From Arthrobacter sp. 24S4-2 (GTDB taxonomy: Bacteria; Actinomycetota; Actinomycetes; Actinomycetales; Micrococcaceae): a stretch of DNA of 64,000 nt. The notes beneath the pieces were generated by a model that saw nothing but the letters and a program-made list of their open reading frames with translations, searched no databases and had not been told where the DNA came from. Numbering within the stretch: the stretch's first letter is position 1; each line of letters starts with the position of its first letter. The position numbers and the translations under genes were made by a program. Location: assembly GCF_005280255.1 (NCBI RefSeq), contig NZ_CP040018.1, forward strand, positions 5,270,001-5,334,000, given 5' to 3'. Positions 52,427-61,578 of the stretch are shown here, piece by piece.

Positions 52427-52879
52427 CTAAAGCATCACCGCGTCGAGGTAGTACCAGCGCCGGTCCACGCGCAGGAACCGGCTGGTCTCGTTGTGGACGC
52501 CATGCTCGCCGTCGTGGCGGAAGTGGGCTTTGAACTCCACGGTCCCTTCGGAGTCCAGCGGACCGCCGCGGCCTGTGGACACAATATCCAGCCGGCGCCA
52601 CTGCATGGCCGGATCCAGTTCAAGTTCGCCTGGCCGGGTTTCCGGGTGCCAGGTGCGGAGCAGGTAGGCGGCGTTACCGACCACGAACGCGCTGTACCGC
52701 GACCGCATCAGCTGCCCAGCCGTCGGGGCCTCGGCTTTCCCGCTGTGGAACCGGCCGCAGCAGTCCGCGTACTGCTCACCGGACAGGCACGGGCAGTTTC
52801 CGCGGAACTCCGGCGAACGGGCTTCCCGGACCTCACCATTAATTTCGGCTCGGGGATTTTCAGGCAGGGACTGCGACAC
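52427..52879 (-). CDS. YchJ-family SEC-C metal-binding protein
   Basis: About 150 residues. An N-terminal SEC-C zinc motif, CPCLSGEQYADCCGRF, is followed by the YchJ core LMRSRYSAFVVGNAAYLLRTWHP and VEFKAHFRHDG. The function of UPF0225 proteins is unknown; the SEC-C motif binds zinc. I prefer the GTG at 52879, preceded by AAAGGA, over a longer start. Confidence 0.88.
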   Translation of the reverse strand: MSQSLPENPRAEINGEVREARSPEFRGNCPCLSGEQYADCCGRFHSGKAEAPTAGQLMRSRYSAFVVGNAAYLLRTWHPETRPGELELDPAMQWRRLDIVSTGRGGPLDSEGTVEFKAHFRHDGEHGVHNETSRFLRVDRRWYYLDAVML

Positions 52880-53107
52880 GGAGGGTCCTTTCGGGGAGGC
52901 CGGGCGAGGGGCCAACTTGACTGGTTCCGACTATATGCGCAGCCGGACGGCACCCGCTTTGTCATATCGGATAACAGCTTCGACACAACCGGGCAGCAGA
53001 CCCGCGATGCGGGCGTGTTGTCCCGCAAAAGTCCGTATTGTTAAGGGGTGCCATTGCCGGGTGATTGTTGCCGGCAGGCAGGTGCAGCAGGCTGTGAGGA
53101 GAGGTAA

Positions 53108-53830
53108 ATGGAAGATCCCACCACCATTGCCCTGAACCTGACCTTTTTTGGCACCCTCGGTGTGGCCTTCGTCATGTTCATCGGACTGTTCCTGGTTTTT
53201 GTGGCCACGCTGGTGATTGCGGGCCTGGGCCGGCTGGTGGGCGTCCTGGTGATGGCACCGTTCGGCCGTCGGCCTCCATCGGCCGCGGGTGTCCGAACGC
53301 TGCGCCCACTGAAGGCGGCTGCCGGCCAGGACACCGCGTACGACGGCGCCACGGGCCTTGCGCCGGAACCGGAAGCGTCCGCCGACGCGCCACGCCGGAC
53401 GCCCGGCCTGAAGACATTCCTTGCCAAGGGCCCGCTCTTGACTAAGGGGCGTGCTAAGACTGAGCGCCCGCCACTCGGCCTTCCGCACCGGGAACCACAC
53501 ATCCTGTCCGAGGACTGGGCCGCAGCGGTTGCCCAGGCGGACGCCCGTGCCGAAGCAAGGGCGAGGGCCGAGGTGGCGCCTGAGGTGAAGGTCACCGTCC
53601 GTGATCTTCCCAGCCCCGATGCTCCGGTGGAAGAGGTTAGGGCGGTGGCTCCCCTCGTGGAGTCCGCGACGGACCAGCATGCCATTGTGAACGCAATACC
53701 GCGCGCCTTCGAGAAACCTCCCGGCCCCGGACGCATGGCCATGCTGGAAACAGGTTCCCTGGTTTCGCTGGCCGGCCACCCGGCCGCCTTGAAAGGCACC
53801 CTCCCGGTGGAGCGCCGCCGCGCCGGCTAA
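53108..53830 (+). CDS. single-pass membrane protein, unknown
   Basis: 240 residues. One long hydrophobic stretch near the N-terminus (LTFFGTLGVAFVMFIGLFLV onward to about residue 55), then an Ala/Pro/Arg-rich, probably disordered, cytoplasmic part. GAGGAGAGG is three bases before the ATG. No domain recognised. Confidence 0.55.
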   Translation: MEDPTTIALNLTFFGTLGVAFVMFIGLFLVFVATLVIAGLGRLVGVLVMAPFGRRPPSAAGVRTLRPLKAAAGQDTAYDGATGLAPEPEASADAPRRTPGLKTFLAKGPLLTKGRAKTERPPLGLPHREPHILSEDWAAAVAQADARAEARARAEVAPEVKVTVRDLPSPDAPVEEVRAVAPLVESATDQHAIVNAIPRAFEKPPGPGRMAMLETGSLVSLAGHPAALKGTLPVERRRAG

Positions 53831-54017
53831 CGAGGCCGCCCGCGTCAACCGAGCGCCGCCAAGTCCGGTTTTCAAGTCGTCATTGGCGCGCCCTTCGTTA
53901 CCCCGGACTACGGAAAGCTAAGAAGTGCTTCTCCTGCGTCCTGCGCCCGGCTGATTCTGTGTAGCCTCGTGACGATCCACAGCAATCAGCGTGGGAATCA
54001 AACGTGAGGAAACCGGG

Positions 54018-55091
54018 ATGAGCCTCAACCAGCTACGGGTGTTCGGGCGCAGCGGGACGCTGATCAGCCCGCTCACATTGGGCACCATGAATTTCGGCGA
54101 AGGCGCGCCTGCAGGTTCGGCCGCAACAGGCGGCGCCTCAAAGGGCTACGCTCCCACCAGCGCGGACGATAGCATCCGCATCATCAATGCGGCACTGGAC
54201 GCCGGCATCACTGCAGTGGACACGGCGGACGTCTATTCGCAGGGGCAGAGCGAACTGGTGGTGGGCCGTGCCCTGAAGGGCCGCCGCGACGACGTCTTCA
54301 TCGCCACCAAATTCCACGGCCAGATGAGCGCCAACCCCGCCCACTCGGGCAACTCCAGGCGCTGGATCATGCAGGCCGTCGAGGGCAGCCTCCGCCGCCT
54401 GCAGACAGACCGGATCGACCTCTACCAGGCACACCGGCCCGACTACAATACGGACGTCCTCGAGACCATCACGGCCCTCAACGACCTCATCCGCCAAGGC
54501 AAGATTCTCTACTACGGGACGTCCGTCTTCACCCCGGCGCAACTGGTCGAAGCGCAATGGCTGGCCACCACCAACCACCTCATCCCGCCCGTCGCCAACC
54601 AGGTCCCCTATTCGATGCTGGTCCGCGGCACCGAGCGCGACGTTCTTCCCATCGCCCAGCAATACGGCCTGGGCGTTCTGGCCTACGGCCCGTTGGCGGG
54701 CGGCTGGCTGTCCGGAAGCTTCGTCCTGGACGCCGGAAAGCCGCCAACACGGGTGCACTCCCTGCCCGGCCGTTACGACATTTCCGGTCCTGCCAGCGAG
54801 CGCAAGCTGCTCGCTGCAGATTCCCTGGCCAGACTGGCGGACAAGCTGGAACTTCCGCTGGTGGACCTGGCAGTCGGCTTCGCGCTGAACCATCCAGCCG
54901 TCAGCAGCGTGATCGTTGGCCCGCGGAGTGAGGAGCACCTGCGCGCCTACCTCAAAGCCGCGGACACAGTGCTGGACGAATCCGTACTGGATGCCATCGA
55001 CGAACTGGTGCCCCCTGGCACCAACTTCTTGGAACGGGACGCCGGCGCCGTGGTGCCATCGTTGGAGTATGCGGAGCTTCGCCGAAGGTAG
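54018..55091 (+). CDS. aldo/keto reductase (first of pair)
   Basis: 357 residues. Catalytic Asp and Tyr in VDTADVYSQGQSE, Lys in FIATKFHGQ, His in LYQAHRPDYNTD; the NADP site is VSSVIVGPRSEEHLRAYL. It reduces carbonyls with NADPH; the substrate is unknown. I start at the ATG at 54018 (MSLNQLRVFGRSG), where family members begin, with GAGGAAA upstream. The second reductase gene follows by about 40 bases. Confidence 0.9.
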   Translation: MSLNQLRVFGRSGTLISPLTLGTMNFGEGAPAGSAATGGASKGYAPTSADDSIRIINAALDAGITAVDTADVYSQGQSELVVGRALKGRRDDVFIATKFHGQMSANPAHSGNSRRWIMQAVEGSLRRLQTDRIDLYQAHRPDYNTDVLETITALNDLIRQGKILYYGTSVFTPAQLVEAQWLATTNHLIPPVANQVPYSMLVRGTERDVLPIAQQYGLGVLAYGPLAGGWLSGSFVLDAGKPPTRVHSLPGRYDISGPASERKLLAADSLARLADKLELPLVDLAVGFALNHPAVSSVIVGPRSEEHLRAYLKAADTVLDESVLDAIDELVPPGTNFLERDAGAVVPSLEYAELRRR

Positions 55092-55133
55092 CCTGGGGGA
55101 AAGCCCTTACCCTGAGCAACCAAGTGGGCTACG

Positions 55134-56147
55134 GTGAAAACCATGGAATTCAGATACCTCGGCAACAGCGGCTTCAAGATCTCGGAAATCACTTTCGGCA
55201 ACTGGCTCACGCACGGCTCCCAGGTGGAGAACGATGTGGCCACCCAGTGCGTGCGGGCGGCACTGGACGCGGGAATCAGCACGTTCGACACCGCCGACGT
55301 TTACGCCAACACGGCGGCGGAAAAGGTACTGGGCGAAGCCTTGAAGGACGAGCGCCGTGAGTCCCTGGAGATTTTCACCAAGGTGTTCGGCCCCACCGGG
55401 CCCAAGGGCCACAACGATGTGGGCCTGTCCCGCAAGCACGTCATGGAGTCCATCAACGGTTCCCTGACGCGCCTCCAGACCGACTACGTGGACCTCTACC
55501 AGGCCCACCGCTATGACTACGAGACACCGCTGGAAGAGACCATGCAGGCGTTCGCGGACATTGTCCGGCAGGGCAAGGCCCTGTACATCGGCGTCAGCGA
55601 ATGGACGGCCGACCAGATCAGGGACGGCCACGCACTGGCCAAGGACCTGGGGTTCCAGCTGATCTCCAACCAGCCGCAGTACTCCATGCTGTGGCGGGTC
55701 ATCGAAGCCGAAGTGGTCCCGACATCCGAAGAGCTTGGCCTGTCCCAGATCGTCTGGTCCCCCATGGCCCAGGGCGTGTTGAGCGGCAAGTACCGGCCGG
55801 GGAAACCGGCCCCGGAGGGAAGCCGCGCCACGGACACCAAGGGCGGCGCCCGGATGATCGAACGCTGGATGTCCGACGAGGTCCTGAGCGGAGTGCAGCA
55901 GCTCAAGCCGATCGCGGAGGAGGCCGGGCTCACCATGGCCCAGCTGAGCATCGCGTGGGTGCTGCAGAACAAGAACGTTGCCTCGGCAATCATGGGCGCG
56001 TCCCGCCCTGAACAGATAGCCGGCAACGTGGCGGCCGCCGGCGTCAAGCTGGACCAGGCCATTATGGACAAGATCGATGGCGCCATCGGGTCCCTGGCCG
56101 AACGGGACCCGGCCCAGACCAAGTCGCCCGCGTCCCGGGAGGCCTAG
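55134..56147 (+). CDS. aldo/keto reductase (second of pair, Kv-beta-like)
   Basis: 337 residues. FRYLGNSGFKISEITFGNWL, FDTADVYANTAAEKVLGEAL, the lysine in EIFTKVFGP, YVDLYQAHRYDYETPLEETM and ASAIMGASRPEQIAGN match the voltage-gated-channel beta-subunit-like AKR group. It is only distantly similar to its neighbour, so not a recent duplication. The start may be the GTG at 55134 or the ATG at 55143. The NmrA-like gene follows two bases after its stop. Confidence 0.9.
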   Translation: MKTMEFRYLGNSGFKISEITFGNWLTHGSQVENDVATQCVRAALDAGISTFDTADVYANTAAEKVLGEALKDERRESLEIFTKVFGPTGPKGHNDVGLSRKHVMESINGSLTRLQTDYVDLYQAHRYDYETPLEETMQAFADIVRQGKALYIGVSEWTADQIRDGHALAKDLGFQLISNQPQYSMLWRVIEAEVVPTSEELGLSQIVWSPMAQGVLSGKYRPGKPAPEGSRATDTKGGARMIERWMSDEVLSGVQQLKPIAEEAGLTMAQLSIAWVLQNKNVASAIMGASRPEQIAGNVAAAGVKLDQAIMDKIDGAIGSLAERDPAQTKSPASREA

Positions 56148-56149
56148 CC

Positions 56150-57052
56150 GTGGCGGCCGGGGAAGCAGCGGCGGACACGGGGACGGCTCCACCGACGGTC
56201 GGGGACCTGCCCGATCTGGCCGTCACCGGCTCCACGGGGCAGCTCGGCGGACTCGTCGCCAGGATCCTCGCCGACGCCGGGCTGCCGCAGCGGCTGCTGG
56301 TGCGCGACGCCGCCAGGGCGCCTGGCCTTCCGGGCGGGGTTCCGGTGGTCTCGACTTATGCGGACCCTGTGCTGGCGAAGGCCTCCCTGGCGGGCGTGAA
56401 AACGCTTCTTATGGTCTCCGCCGCGGAGGCAGAGGACCGGCTCCAGACGCATTTCGCGTTCGTTGACGCGGCCGCCGCGGCCGGGGTTGAGCACGTGGTG
56501 TACACGTCCTTCTTCGGCGCGTCCGCAGACTGCACGTTCACGCTGGGCAGGGATCATTACGCCACCGAGGAGCGCATCAAGGCCTCCGGGATGAGGTACA
56601 CGTTGCTGCGGGACAACTTCTACCTCGACTTCCTGCCGCTGCTCACCGGAGACGACGGCGTCATCCGCGGCCCGGCGGGCGACGGCGTCATGGCTGCCGT
56701 GACCCGCGGGGACATCGCCCGGTGCGCCGCGGCCGTGCTGCGCGATCCGGCCGTGCACGTGGGCCGCACCTACAACCTGACCGGGCCGGAGGACATTTCC
56801 CTACAGCGGGCCGCGGAGCTTCTCACTGCGGGCACCGGACGGACCGTCTCTTTCCACCACGAAACCGTGGAGGAGGCCTACGCCTCCCGGGCGTCCTACG
56901 GCGCACCAGCCTGGCAGGTGGACGCCTGGGTGAGCACATACACGGCCATAGCGCGCGGCGAACTGTCCGGACCGACGTCGGACGTTCATGGCCTCACGGG
57001 CAGGGAACCGCACGGGCTGGCGGACTTCCTGAAGGAGGCGCACCGCCTCTAG
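56150..57052 (+). CDS. NmrA-like NAD(P)-binding protein (atypical SDR)
   Basis: 300 residues. The nucleotide site is LAVTGSTGQLGGLVARIL (TGxTGxxG pattern), followed by HVVYTSFFGASADCTF and YTLLRDNFYLDFLP, as in QOR2/NmrA-type atypical SDRs. The Tyr-x-x-x-Lys pair is not typical, so it may act as a quinone reductase or redox sensor. GGAGG at the end of the previous gene provides the ribosome site for this GTG start. Confidence 0.85.
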   Translation: MAAGEAAADTGTAPPTVGDLPDLAVTGSTGQLGGLVARILADAGLPQRLLVRDAARAPGLPGGVPVVSTYADPVLAKASLAGVKTLLMVSAAEAEDRLQTHFAFVDAAAAAGVEHVVYTSFFGASADCTFTLGRDHYATEERIKASGMRYTLLRDNFYLDFLPLLTGDDGVIRGPAGDGVMAAVTRGDIARCAAAVLRDPAVHVGRTYNLTGPEDISLQRAAELLTAGTGRTVSFHHETVEEAYASRASYGAPAWQVDAWVSTYTAIARGELSGPTSDVHGLTGREPHGLADFLKEAHRL

Positions 57053-57176
57053 CCGCGAGGCCGCGGAGGTGGTCTTGACGGGCCGGTGGAGGCGGGCGTA
57101 AACCTGTGAACACGGGCAAGCTCCCGACGCAGAAACCGCACACCCAGAAACCGGCCCTACCCAGAATCGCAGTGCC

Positions 57177-58286
57177 ATGACGAAGCAGATTTCCCGGCGC
57201 CGCCAAGCCGTACAGCCCACGGCGCATGCCGGACAACCCACCCACGGGCCGATCACCGCAGAAGAATTGCAGCTTGCGGTCAGGAACCATTCGATGCCGC
57301 TGGAGGCGTTGCGGGAGGACACCACGCCGCCGGGGCTGCACTACGTGCTGACGCATTTCGACATCCCGTTTATTGACGCCGGTGCCTGGCACCTGCGGAT
57401 CGGCGGTGCCGTGCAGCGGGCCGTCGAAATCAACCTCAAGGCGCTCCGGCGGGACCCTGCCATCAGCATCCCGGTCACGCTGGAGTGCGCCGGCAACGGC
57501 CGCTCGATGCTGCGTCCCCGGCCGCTGAGCCAGCCGTGGCGGCTCGAAGGCGTGGGCACTGCGGAGTGGACCGGGGTTCCGCTGGCCTACCTGCTGGCCC
57601 AGGCCGGAGTTGATGAGGACGCCGTCGAAGTGGTGTTCACCGGCGCCGACGCCGGCATCCAGGGCGGCGTCCGGCAAAAGTACGCGCGCAGCCTGCCGAT
57701 CAAGGAAGCGATGCGCCCCGACGTCGTGCTCGCGTACGAAATGAACGGCCGCGAGCTGCCGCCGCAGCACGGCTACCCGCTGCGGCTGGTGGTCCCCGGC
57801 TGGTACGGCATGGCCAGCGTCAAGTGGCTGGAGTCCATCCAGGTGGTGACGCATCCTTTTGAAGGCTTCCAGCAGGCGGTGGCGTACCGCTACCAGAAGG
57901 ACGCGGACGACGCCGGCACTCCGGTGTCCCGCACCAAGATCCGTTCGCTGATGATTCCGCCGGGTATCCCGGACTTCTTCACCCGCAGCAGGGTCCTTTC
58001 CGCCGGTCCGGTAATGCTCACAGGCAGGGCGTGGTCCGGTGAAGGTGCCGTGGTCCGCGTGGAGGTGGGGATCGACGGGAAGTGGGTGGCGGCGCACCTT
58101 GGCCATCCGGCGGGGCCGTTTGCGTGGTGCGAATGGTCGCTGCCCTGGGTGGCGGACCGGGGCGAGCATGAGCTCGCCTGCCGCGCCACCGATTCCACCG
58201 GAGCGATGCAACCGCTGGAGCAGGCCTGGAACTACCAAGGCATGGGCAACAACGTGGTGCAGCGCGTGAAGGTCAGCGTGGAGTAG
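57177..58286 (+). CDS. molybdopterin-dependent sulfite oxidase family enzyme
   Basis: 369 residues. The Moco domain carries the molybdenum-ligand cysteine, Cys104, in TLECAGNGRSMLRP, then WTGVPLAYLLAQAG, LPIKEAMRPDVVLAYEMNG, and HGYPLRLVVPGWYGMASVKWL. The C-terminal dimerisation domain (LTGRAWSGEGAVVRVEVGID) is present. There is no haem or signal domain, so it is likely cytoplasmic or needs a partner for electrons. It oxidises sulfite or a related oxyanion; specificity cannot be read here. Confidence 0.9.
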   Translation: MTKQISRRRQAVQPTAHAGQPTHGPITAEELQLAVRNHSMPLEALREDTTPPGLHYVLTHFDIPFIDAGAWHLRIGGAVQRAVEINLKALRRDPAISIPVTLECAGNGRSMLRPRPLSQPWRLEGVGTAEWTGVPLAYLLAQAGVDEDAVEVVFTGADAGIQGGVRQKYARSLPIKEAMRPDVVLAYEMNGRELPPQHGYPLRLVVPGWYGMASVKWLESIQVVTHPFEGFQQAVAYRYQKDADDAGTPVSRTKIRSLMIPPGIPDFFTRSRVLSAGPVMLTGRAWSGEGAVVRVEVGIDGKWVAAHLGHPAGPFAWCEWSLPWVADRGEHELACRATDSTGAMQPLEQAWNYQGMGNNVVQRVKVSVE

Positions 58287-58303
58287 TGCCCAGGGCGGGG
58301 AAC

Positions 58304-59185
58304 TTAGCGGCCCCGCCGCAGGTGCTCCGCGTTCAGTTCGTCCAATTCCTCGTCCGTGAGGTCATCGAAGCCGCTGGCCTCACGTTTGTCACTGCGGGAG
58401 AAGCGGATGAACATCAGGATGATCAGGGGCAAATCGACAATTTCGCAGATGAACCACAGGACGTCCCCCGCCAGCTGCTGGTCGCGTAGGGCGTCGGGGA
58501 ACCAACCCGGCGGGGTTGACACGCTTGTGACGTGATCGAGGACCTGTCCGTTGAGGCGCAGCAGGATCCCGGGCACGGCATCGACCAGCAGTTCGATGAA
58601 CACAAACACGAATTCCAGGATGAAGAAGGCGCTGGAACGGCGGAAATCCGCCTCCTCGATGATCGGCAGGGCCATCATCATGCCGAGCAGCGGGACCCCG
58701 ACTACCAGCAGGGCCTCGGCCAGCGGGGCCGTACGCAGCGTGTAGAACGCCGGCGTGAGGAACGTTGAGAAGAGGGCGAGGCCCAGGAGCGGAGCGGCCA
58801 TTGAGTTGCCGGCCAACCGCACCGCACGGTGTGCGAGCACTTTGTTTAGCCGGTCGACGCCCCGCGCCGGGAGGGCCGCCCGGGCAAGGGAGATCGGTTT
58901 ACCCAAGCCGATCAGCAGCGGCACCACGAAGAGCAGCAGGGAAACCTTGAGCGTGAACGCCCACCGGAGCTGTGCACTGAACACGCCGGGGAAACCGCAC
59001 GTCAGCACGGTCAGGGAACCCAGGCCCAGGAGGTAGAACGCCAGCGTCCGCCAAACGGGCTGGCGGTGGCCGCGCGCCGCCGCAGCCCTCAGGCCCAGCG
59101 CATACAGCACCGCCGAAACGCTGATGAGGGCAGCGGCGGCCCAGTCGATCTGCCAGGCGGTGAGAACTACATCAAGGGGCGGCAC
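58304..59185 (-). CDS. ctaG: cytochrome c oxidase assembly factor CtaG (stand-alone)
   Basis: 293 residues with seven hydrophobic segments. caa3_CtaG features are LRWAFTLKVSLLLFVVPLLIGLGKP, LFSTFLTPAFYTLRTAPL and DVLWFICEIVDLPLIILMFI. The C-terminus is acidic (DDLTDEELDELNAEHL). It is a second CtaG-type protein besides the CopD fusion at 5207-7354. No partner genes adjoin it; it converges with the sulfite oxidase gene. Confidence 0.82.
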   Translation of the reverse strand: MPPLDVVLTAWQIDWAAAALISVSAVLYALGLRAAAARGHRQPVWRTLAFYLLGLGSLTVLTCGFPGVFSAQLRWAFTLKVSLLLFVVPLLIGLGKPISLARAALPARGVDRLNKVLAHRAVRLAGNSMAAPLLGLALFSTFLTPAFYTLRTAPLAEALLVVGVPLLGMMMALPIIEEADFRRSSAFFILEFVFVFIELLVDAVPGILLRLNGQVLDHVTSVSTPPGWFPDALRDQQLAGDVLWFICEIVDLPLIILMFIRFSRSDKREASGFDDLTDEELDELNAEHLRRGR

Positions 59186-59200
59186 GGGCCCATGATAGGC

Positions 59201-59239
59201 GCCTTTCCTTGGAAGACCCCGGGTTTTCCAAGGAAAGGC
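59201..59239. terminator. hairpin between sugar-isomerase and ctaG genes
   Basis: Perfect 14-bp arms, GCCTTTCCTTGGAA at 59201-59214 and its complement at 59226-59239, with an 11-base loop. It lies after the catabolic operon and before ctaG on the same strand. A partial third copy, TTCCCTGGAA, follows at 59246-59255. Confidence 0.55.
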
Positions 59240-59293
59240 CGGGGTTCCCTGGAAAACGGCCCGTGCGCCGCCGGTCAGCTGAGGCGGCCTGCG

Positions 59294-59785
59294 TCAGCAG
59301 CCTTCGAAGTCGGTGAGGACTTTCACCTTGCATGCCGAGGCGGAGGTGGGGTCGAAGGTATAGCCGAGCCACTCCTTGGCCAGCCTGCGCGCAAGCTCCA
59401 CGCCCACCACGCGCTGGCCCATGGTGAGCACTTGGCAGTCGTTGGACAACACGGACCGTTCCACGGAGAACGAGTCGTGGGCCGTAGTTGCACGGATCCC
59501 GTCCACTTTGTTCGCCGCGATGGCCACACCGATGCCGGTGCCGCAGAACAGGATGGCGCGGTCCGCGAGCCCGTCCCGGATCATTTTCCCGGCGGCGATC
59601 CCCACATAGGGGTACGGAGTGGTGAACTGCTCCGGGGCATCACTGCGGTTGACGCCGATATCGATGATTTCGCTGACCCGGGGATCGTTCCGCAGGTCCG
59701 CCAGAATCCGGTCCTTGTAGTCAACGCCGGCTTCGTCGGCGCCCACGATGAGTCGGATGCCTGCCGGCTGTCCTTCCGTTGTCAT
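59294..59785 (-). CDS. RpiB/LacAB-type tetrose/pentose phosphate isomerase (DerI/EryI-like)
   Basis: 163 residues. RpiB-fold motifs are IVGADEAGVDYKDRILADL, the anion-binding loop FCGTGIGVAIAANKVDGI (with the active-site Cys) and ATTAHDSFSVERSVLSND. In tetritol pathways this enzyme turns D-erythrulose 4-phosphate into D-erythrose 4-phosphate for the pentose phosphate pathway. Its ATG overlaps the kinase stop by four bases. Last gene of the operon. Confidence 0.85.
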   Translation of the reverse strand: MTTEGQPAGIRLIVGADEAGVDYKDRILADLRNDPRVSEIIDIGVNRSDAPEQFTTPYPYVGIAAGKMIRDGLADRAILFCGTGIGVAIAANKVDGIRATTAHDSFSVERSVLSNDCQVLTMGQRVVGVELARRLAKEWLGYTFDPTSASACKVKVLTDFEGC

Positions 59786-61533
59786 GACGGTGTTCCGGCG
59801 GTGTGTCGCGCTTCAACCGGTCCAGCAAGGTGCGGGCCCATGACCGTGAAGATCATCGCCAGCGAAGTCGCCCCCGGGTCCGCCGTGCCCACGCTCTTCT
59901 CCGCCAGCGGCCGGGCGCGCCCCTTGCGTGGACGGAGCGAAGCCGTGGCTTCCGCAGCAGCGGCGGCTGCTGCGGTGGCTTCCGTCCAGGCCCGTGAAGG
60001 GTCGCCGCCTTCCGACACCAGGCGGCTGAATGTCTCAGTGAAGGGGAGCAGCGCGTCAACCATGGTCTTGTCCCCGGGCTCGGCCTTGCCGAGGCCGGTG
60101 ATCCGCGCCGCGAAGGCGCCGACAGCGGTGGCCAGGTCCGTGGAGCCGGGTGACTGTTGGTTGCCGAGGGATTCGCCGAACGCCCGCAGGCCGGCACCCC
60201 ACAGCACGCCTGAGGTTCCGCCGGCTTTGTCCGCCCAGGCGTCCCCGGAGGCTGTCAGCACGGCGCCTGCCCCTGCACCACGGGCAATGGTATCGCTGGC
60301 GGCTGCCACGGCGGCGTCGATGCCGCGGACCATTCCGCGCCCGTGGTCGCCGTCACCCGCGACGGCGTCCATGTCCCCCAGCCGGGTTTCGGCACCGTGC
60401 AGGGATTCCCGGGCGGCAGCGAGAGCGGCCACGCAGTTTGCCGCATAGCCACGCGACTCCTCGGTGGCGTCGAAAACGGCGGGTGCGGCGGTGTCGTCGG
60501 ACGCGCGCTCCGCCATCCGGTCGCCGGGATGGAGGGCGGCATTGCCCCGCCGGTAGGCCGGCGTTTCGGCCGGAGCAGTCCACAGCGGCTCAAGTTCGTC
60601 GTCCAGCCAGGTGATGGTGAGGGAGACGCCGGACATGTCCAGGCTGGTGACCAGTTCGCCCACCTCCGGCATCACCAGCGTGTAGTCGGCGGCACGGAGC
60701 AGAGGAGCCACGGTGAGCCAGAGGACAAAGAGTTCCTCATGCTTGGTGGAGCCCAGGCCGTTGAGGATAACGGCGATGCGGTCGCCGGCGCCGTGCGGCG
60801 TCTCGGCCAGCAGCCGGGATACGAGTTCCTGGCCCAGCTCCTTGGCGGGCGGCAGCTCGGTGTCGAACAGCCCGGGTTCGCCGTGGATGCCCAGGCCCAG
60901 GCCCATCTGACGGTCCTTGAGGGTGAACAGGGGCGCCTCAGCACCCGGGAACGTGCAGCCGTGGAAGGCGCTGCCGATGGTACGGGTCAGGCTGTTGGCC
61001 TTCCGGCCAAGACGCACGACGTCGGCCAGGTCAGCGCCCGCCTCGGCGGCCGCACCCATGACTTTGAAGACCGTGAAGTCACCGGCGATGCCCCGGCGTT
61101 TGTCCGCTTCCGACGGCGGGGCGCTGGCGACGTCGTCCGTCACCAGCACGTTTTCCACCCGGATCCCCTCGGCCCCGAGACGTTCGCTGGCCATGCCGAA
61201 GTTCAGGACGTCCCCGGCGTAGTTGCCGTAGGTGAACACCACACCGGCGCCGGAGTCAGCGGCCTTGGCTACGGCGTAGGCCTGCTGCGCGGAGGGCGAG
61301 GTGAAGATGTTGCCCACCACGGCGCCGTCGGCAAAACCGGTGCCGATCAGCCCGGCGAAGGCCGGGTAGTGGCCTGAACCGCCGCCCGCGAGGACAGCCA
61401 CCTTGGGCTTGGCTGGCCGGTGGCGGCGCACGGCCCCGCCCGTTACCTGGCGAACCAGGTCTGAGTGGACATCGCAGAACCCGGCAAGGGCTTCGTCGGC
61501 AAAGTCGGAGGGATCGTTGAAAATTCTGGTCAT
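59782..61533 (-). CDS. DAK-type tetrulose/dihydroxyacetone kinase (DerK/LerK-like)
   Basis: 583 residues, DhaK and DhaL domains fused as in ATP-dependent kinases. DAK1: LAGGGSGHYPAFAGLIGTGF, GVVFTYGNYAGDVLNFGMA, and the substrate-bonding His217 in LGIHGEPG. DAK2 (from about residue 390): MDAVAGDGDHGRGMVRGI with the Mg-binding Asp residues, and DKAGGTSGVLWGAGLR. It phosphorylates a short ketose; next to an RpiB-type isomerase and an SDR the substrate is more likely erythrulose than dihydroxyacetone. Confidence 0.9.
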   Translation of the reverse strand: MTRIFNDPSDFADEALAGFCDVHSDLVRQVTGGAVRRHRPAKPKVAVLAGGGSGHYPAFAGLIGTGFADGAVVGNIFTSPSAQQAYAVAKAADSGAGVVFTYGNYAGDVLNFGMASERLGAEGIRVENVLVTDDVASAPPSEADKRRGIAGDFTVFKVMGAAAEAGADLADVVRLGRKANSLTRTIGSAFHGCTFPGAEAPLFTLKDRQMGLGLGIHGEPGLFDTELPPAKELGQELVSRLLAETPHGAGDRIAVILNGLGSTKHEELFVLWLTVAPLLRAADYTLVMPEVGELVTSLDMSGVSLTITWLDDELEPLWTAPAETPAYRRGNAALHPGDRMAERASDDTAAPAVFDATEESRGYAANCVAALAAARESLHGAETRLGDMDAVAGDGDHGRGMVRGIDAAVAAASDTIARGAGAGAVLTASGDAWADKAGGTSGVLWGAGLRAFGESLGNQQSPGSTDLATAVGAFAARITGLGKAEPGDKTMVDALLPFTETFSRLVSEGGDPSRAWTEATAAAAAAAEATASLRPRKGRARPLAEKSVGTADPGATSLAMIFTVMGPHLAGPVEARHTAGTPS

Positions 61534-61578
61534 GGTGGGCTCTCCAGGTTGCGCTTGGTCTTCTGAACGGCGCGGCTG

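Noticed and set aside
54018..56147. Recent tandem duplication of aldo/keto reductases
   Set aside because: The two share only general family motifs; lengths, loops and C-termini differ, so they are not a recent duplicate pair.
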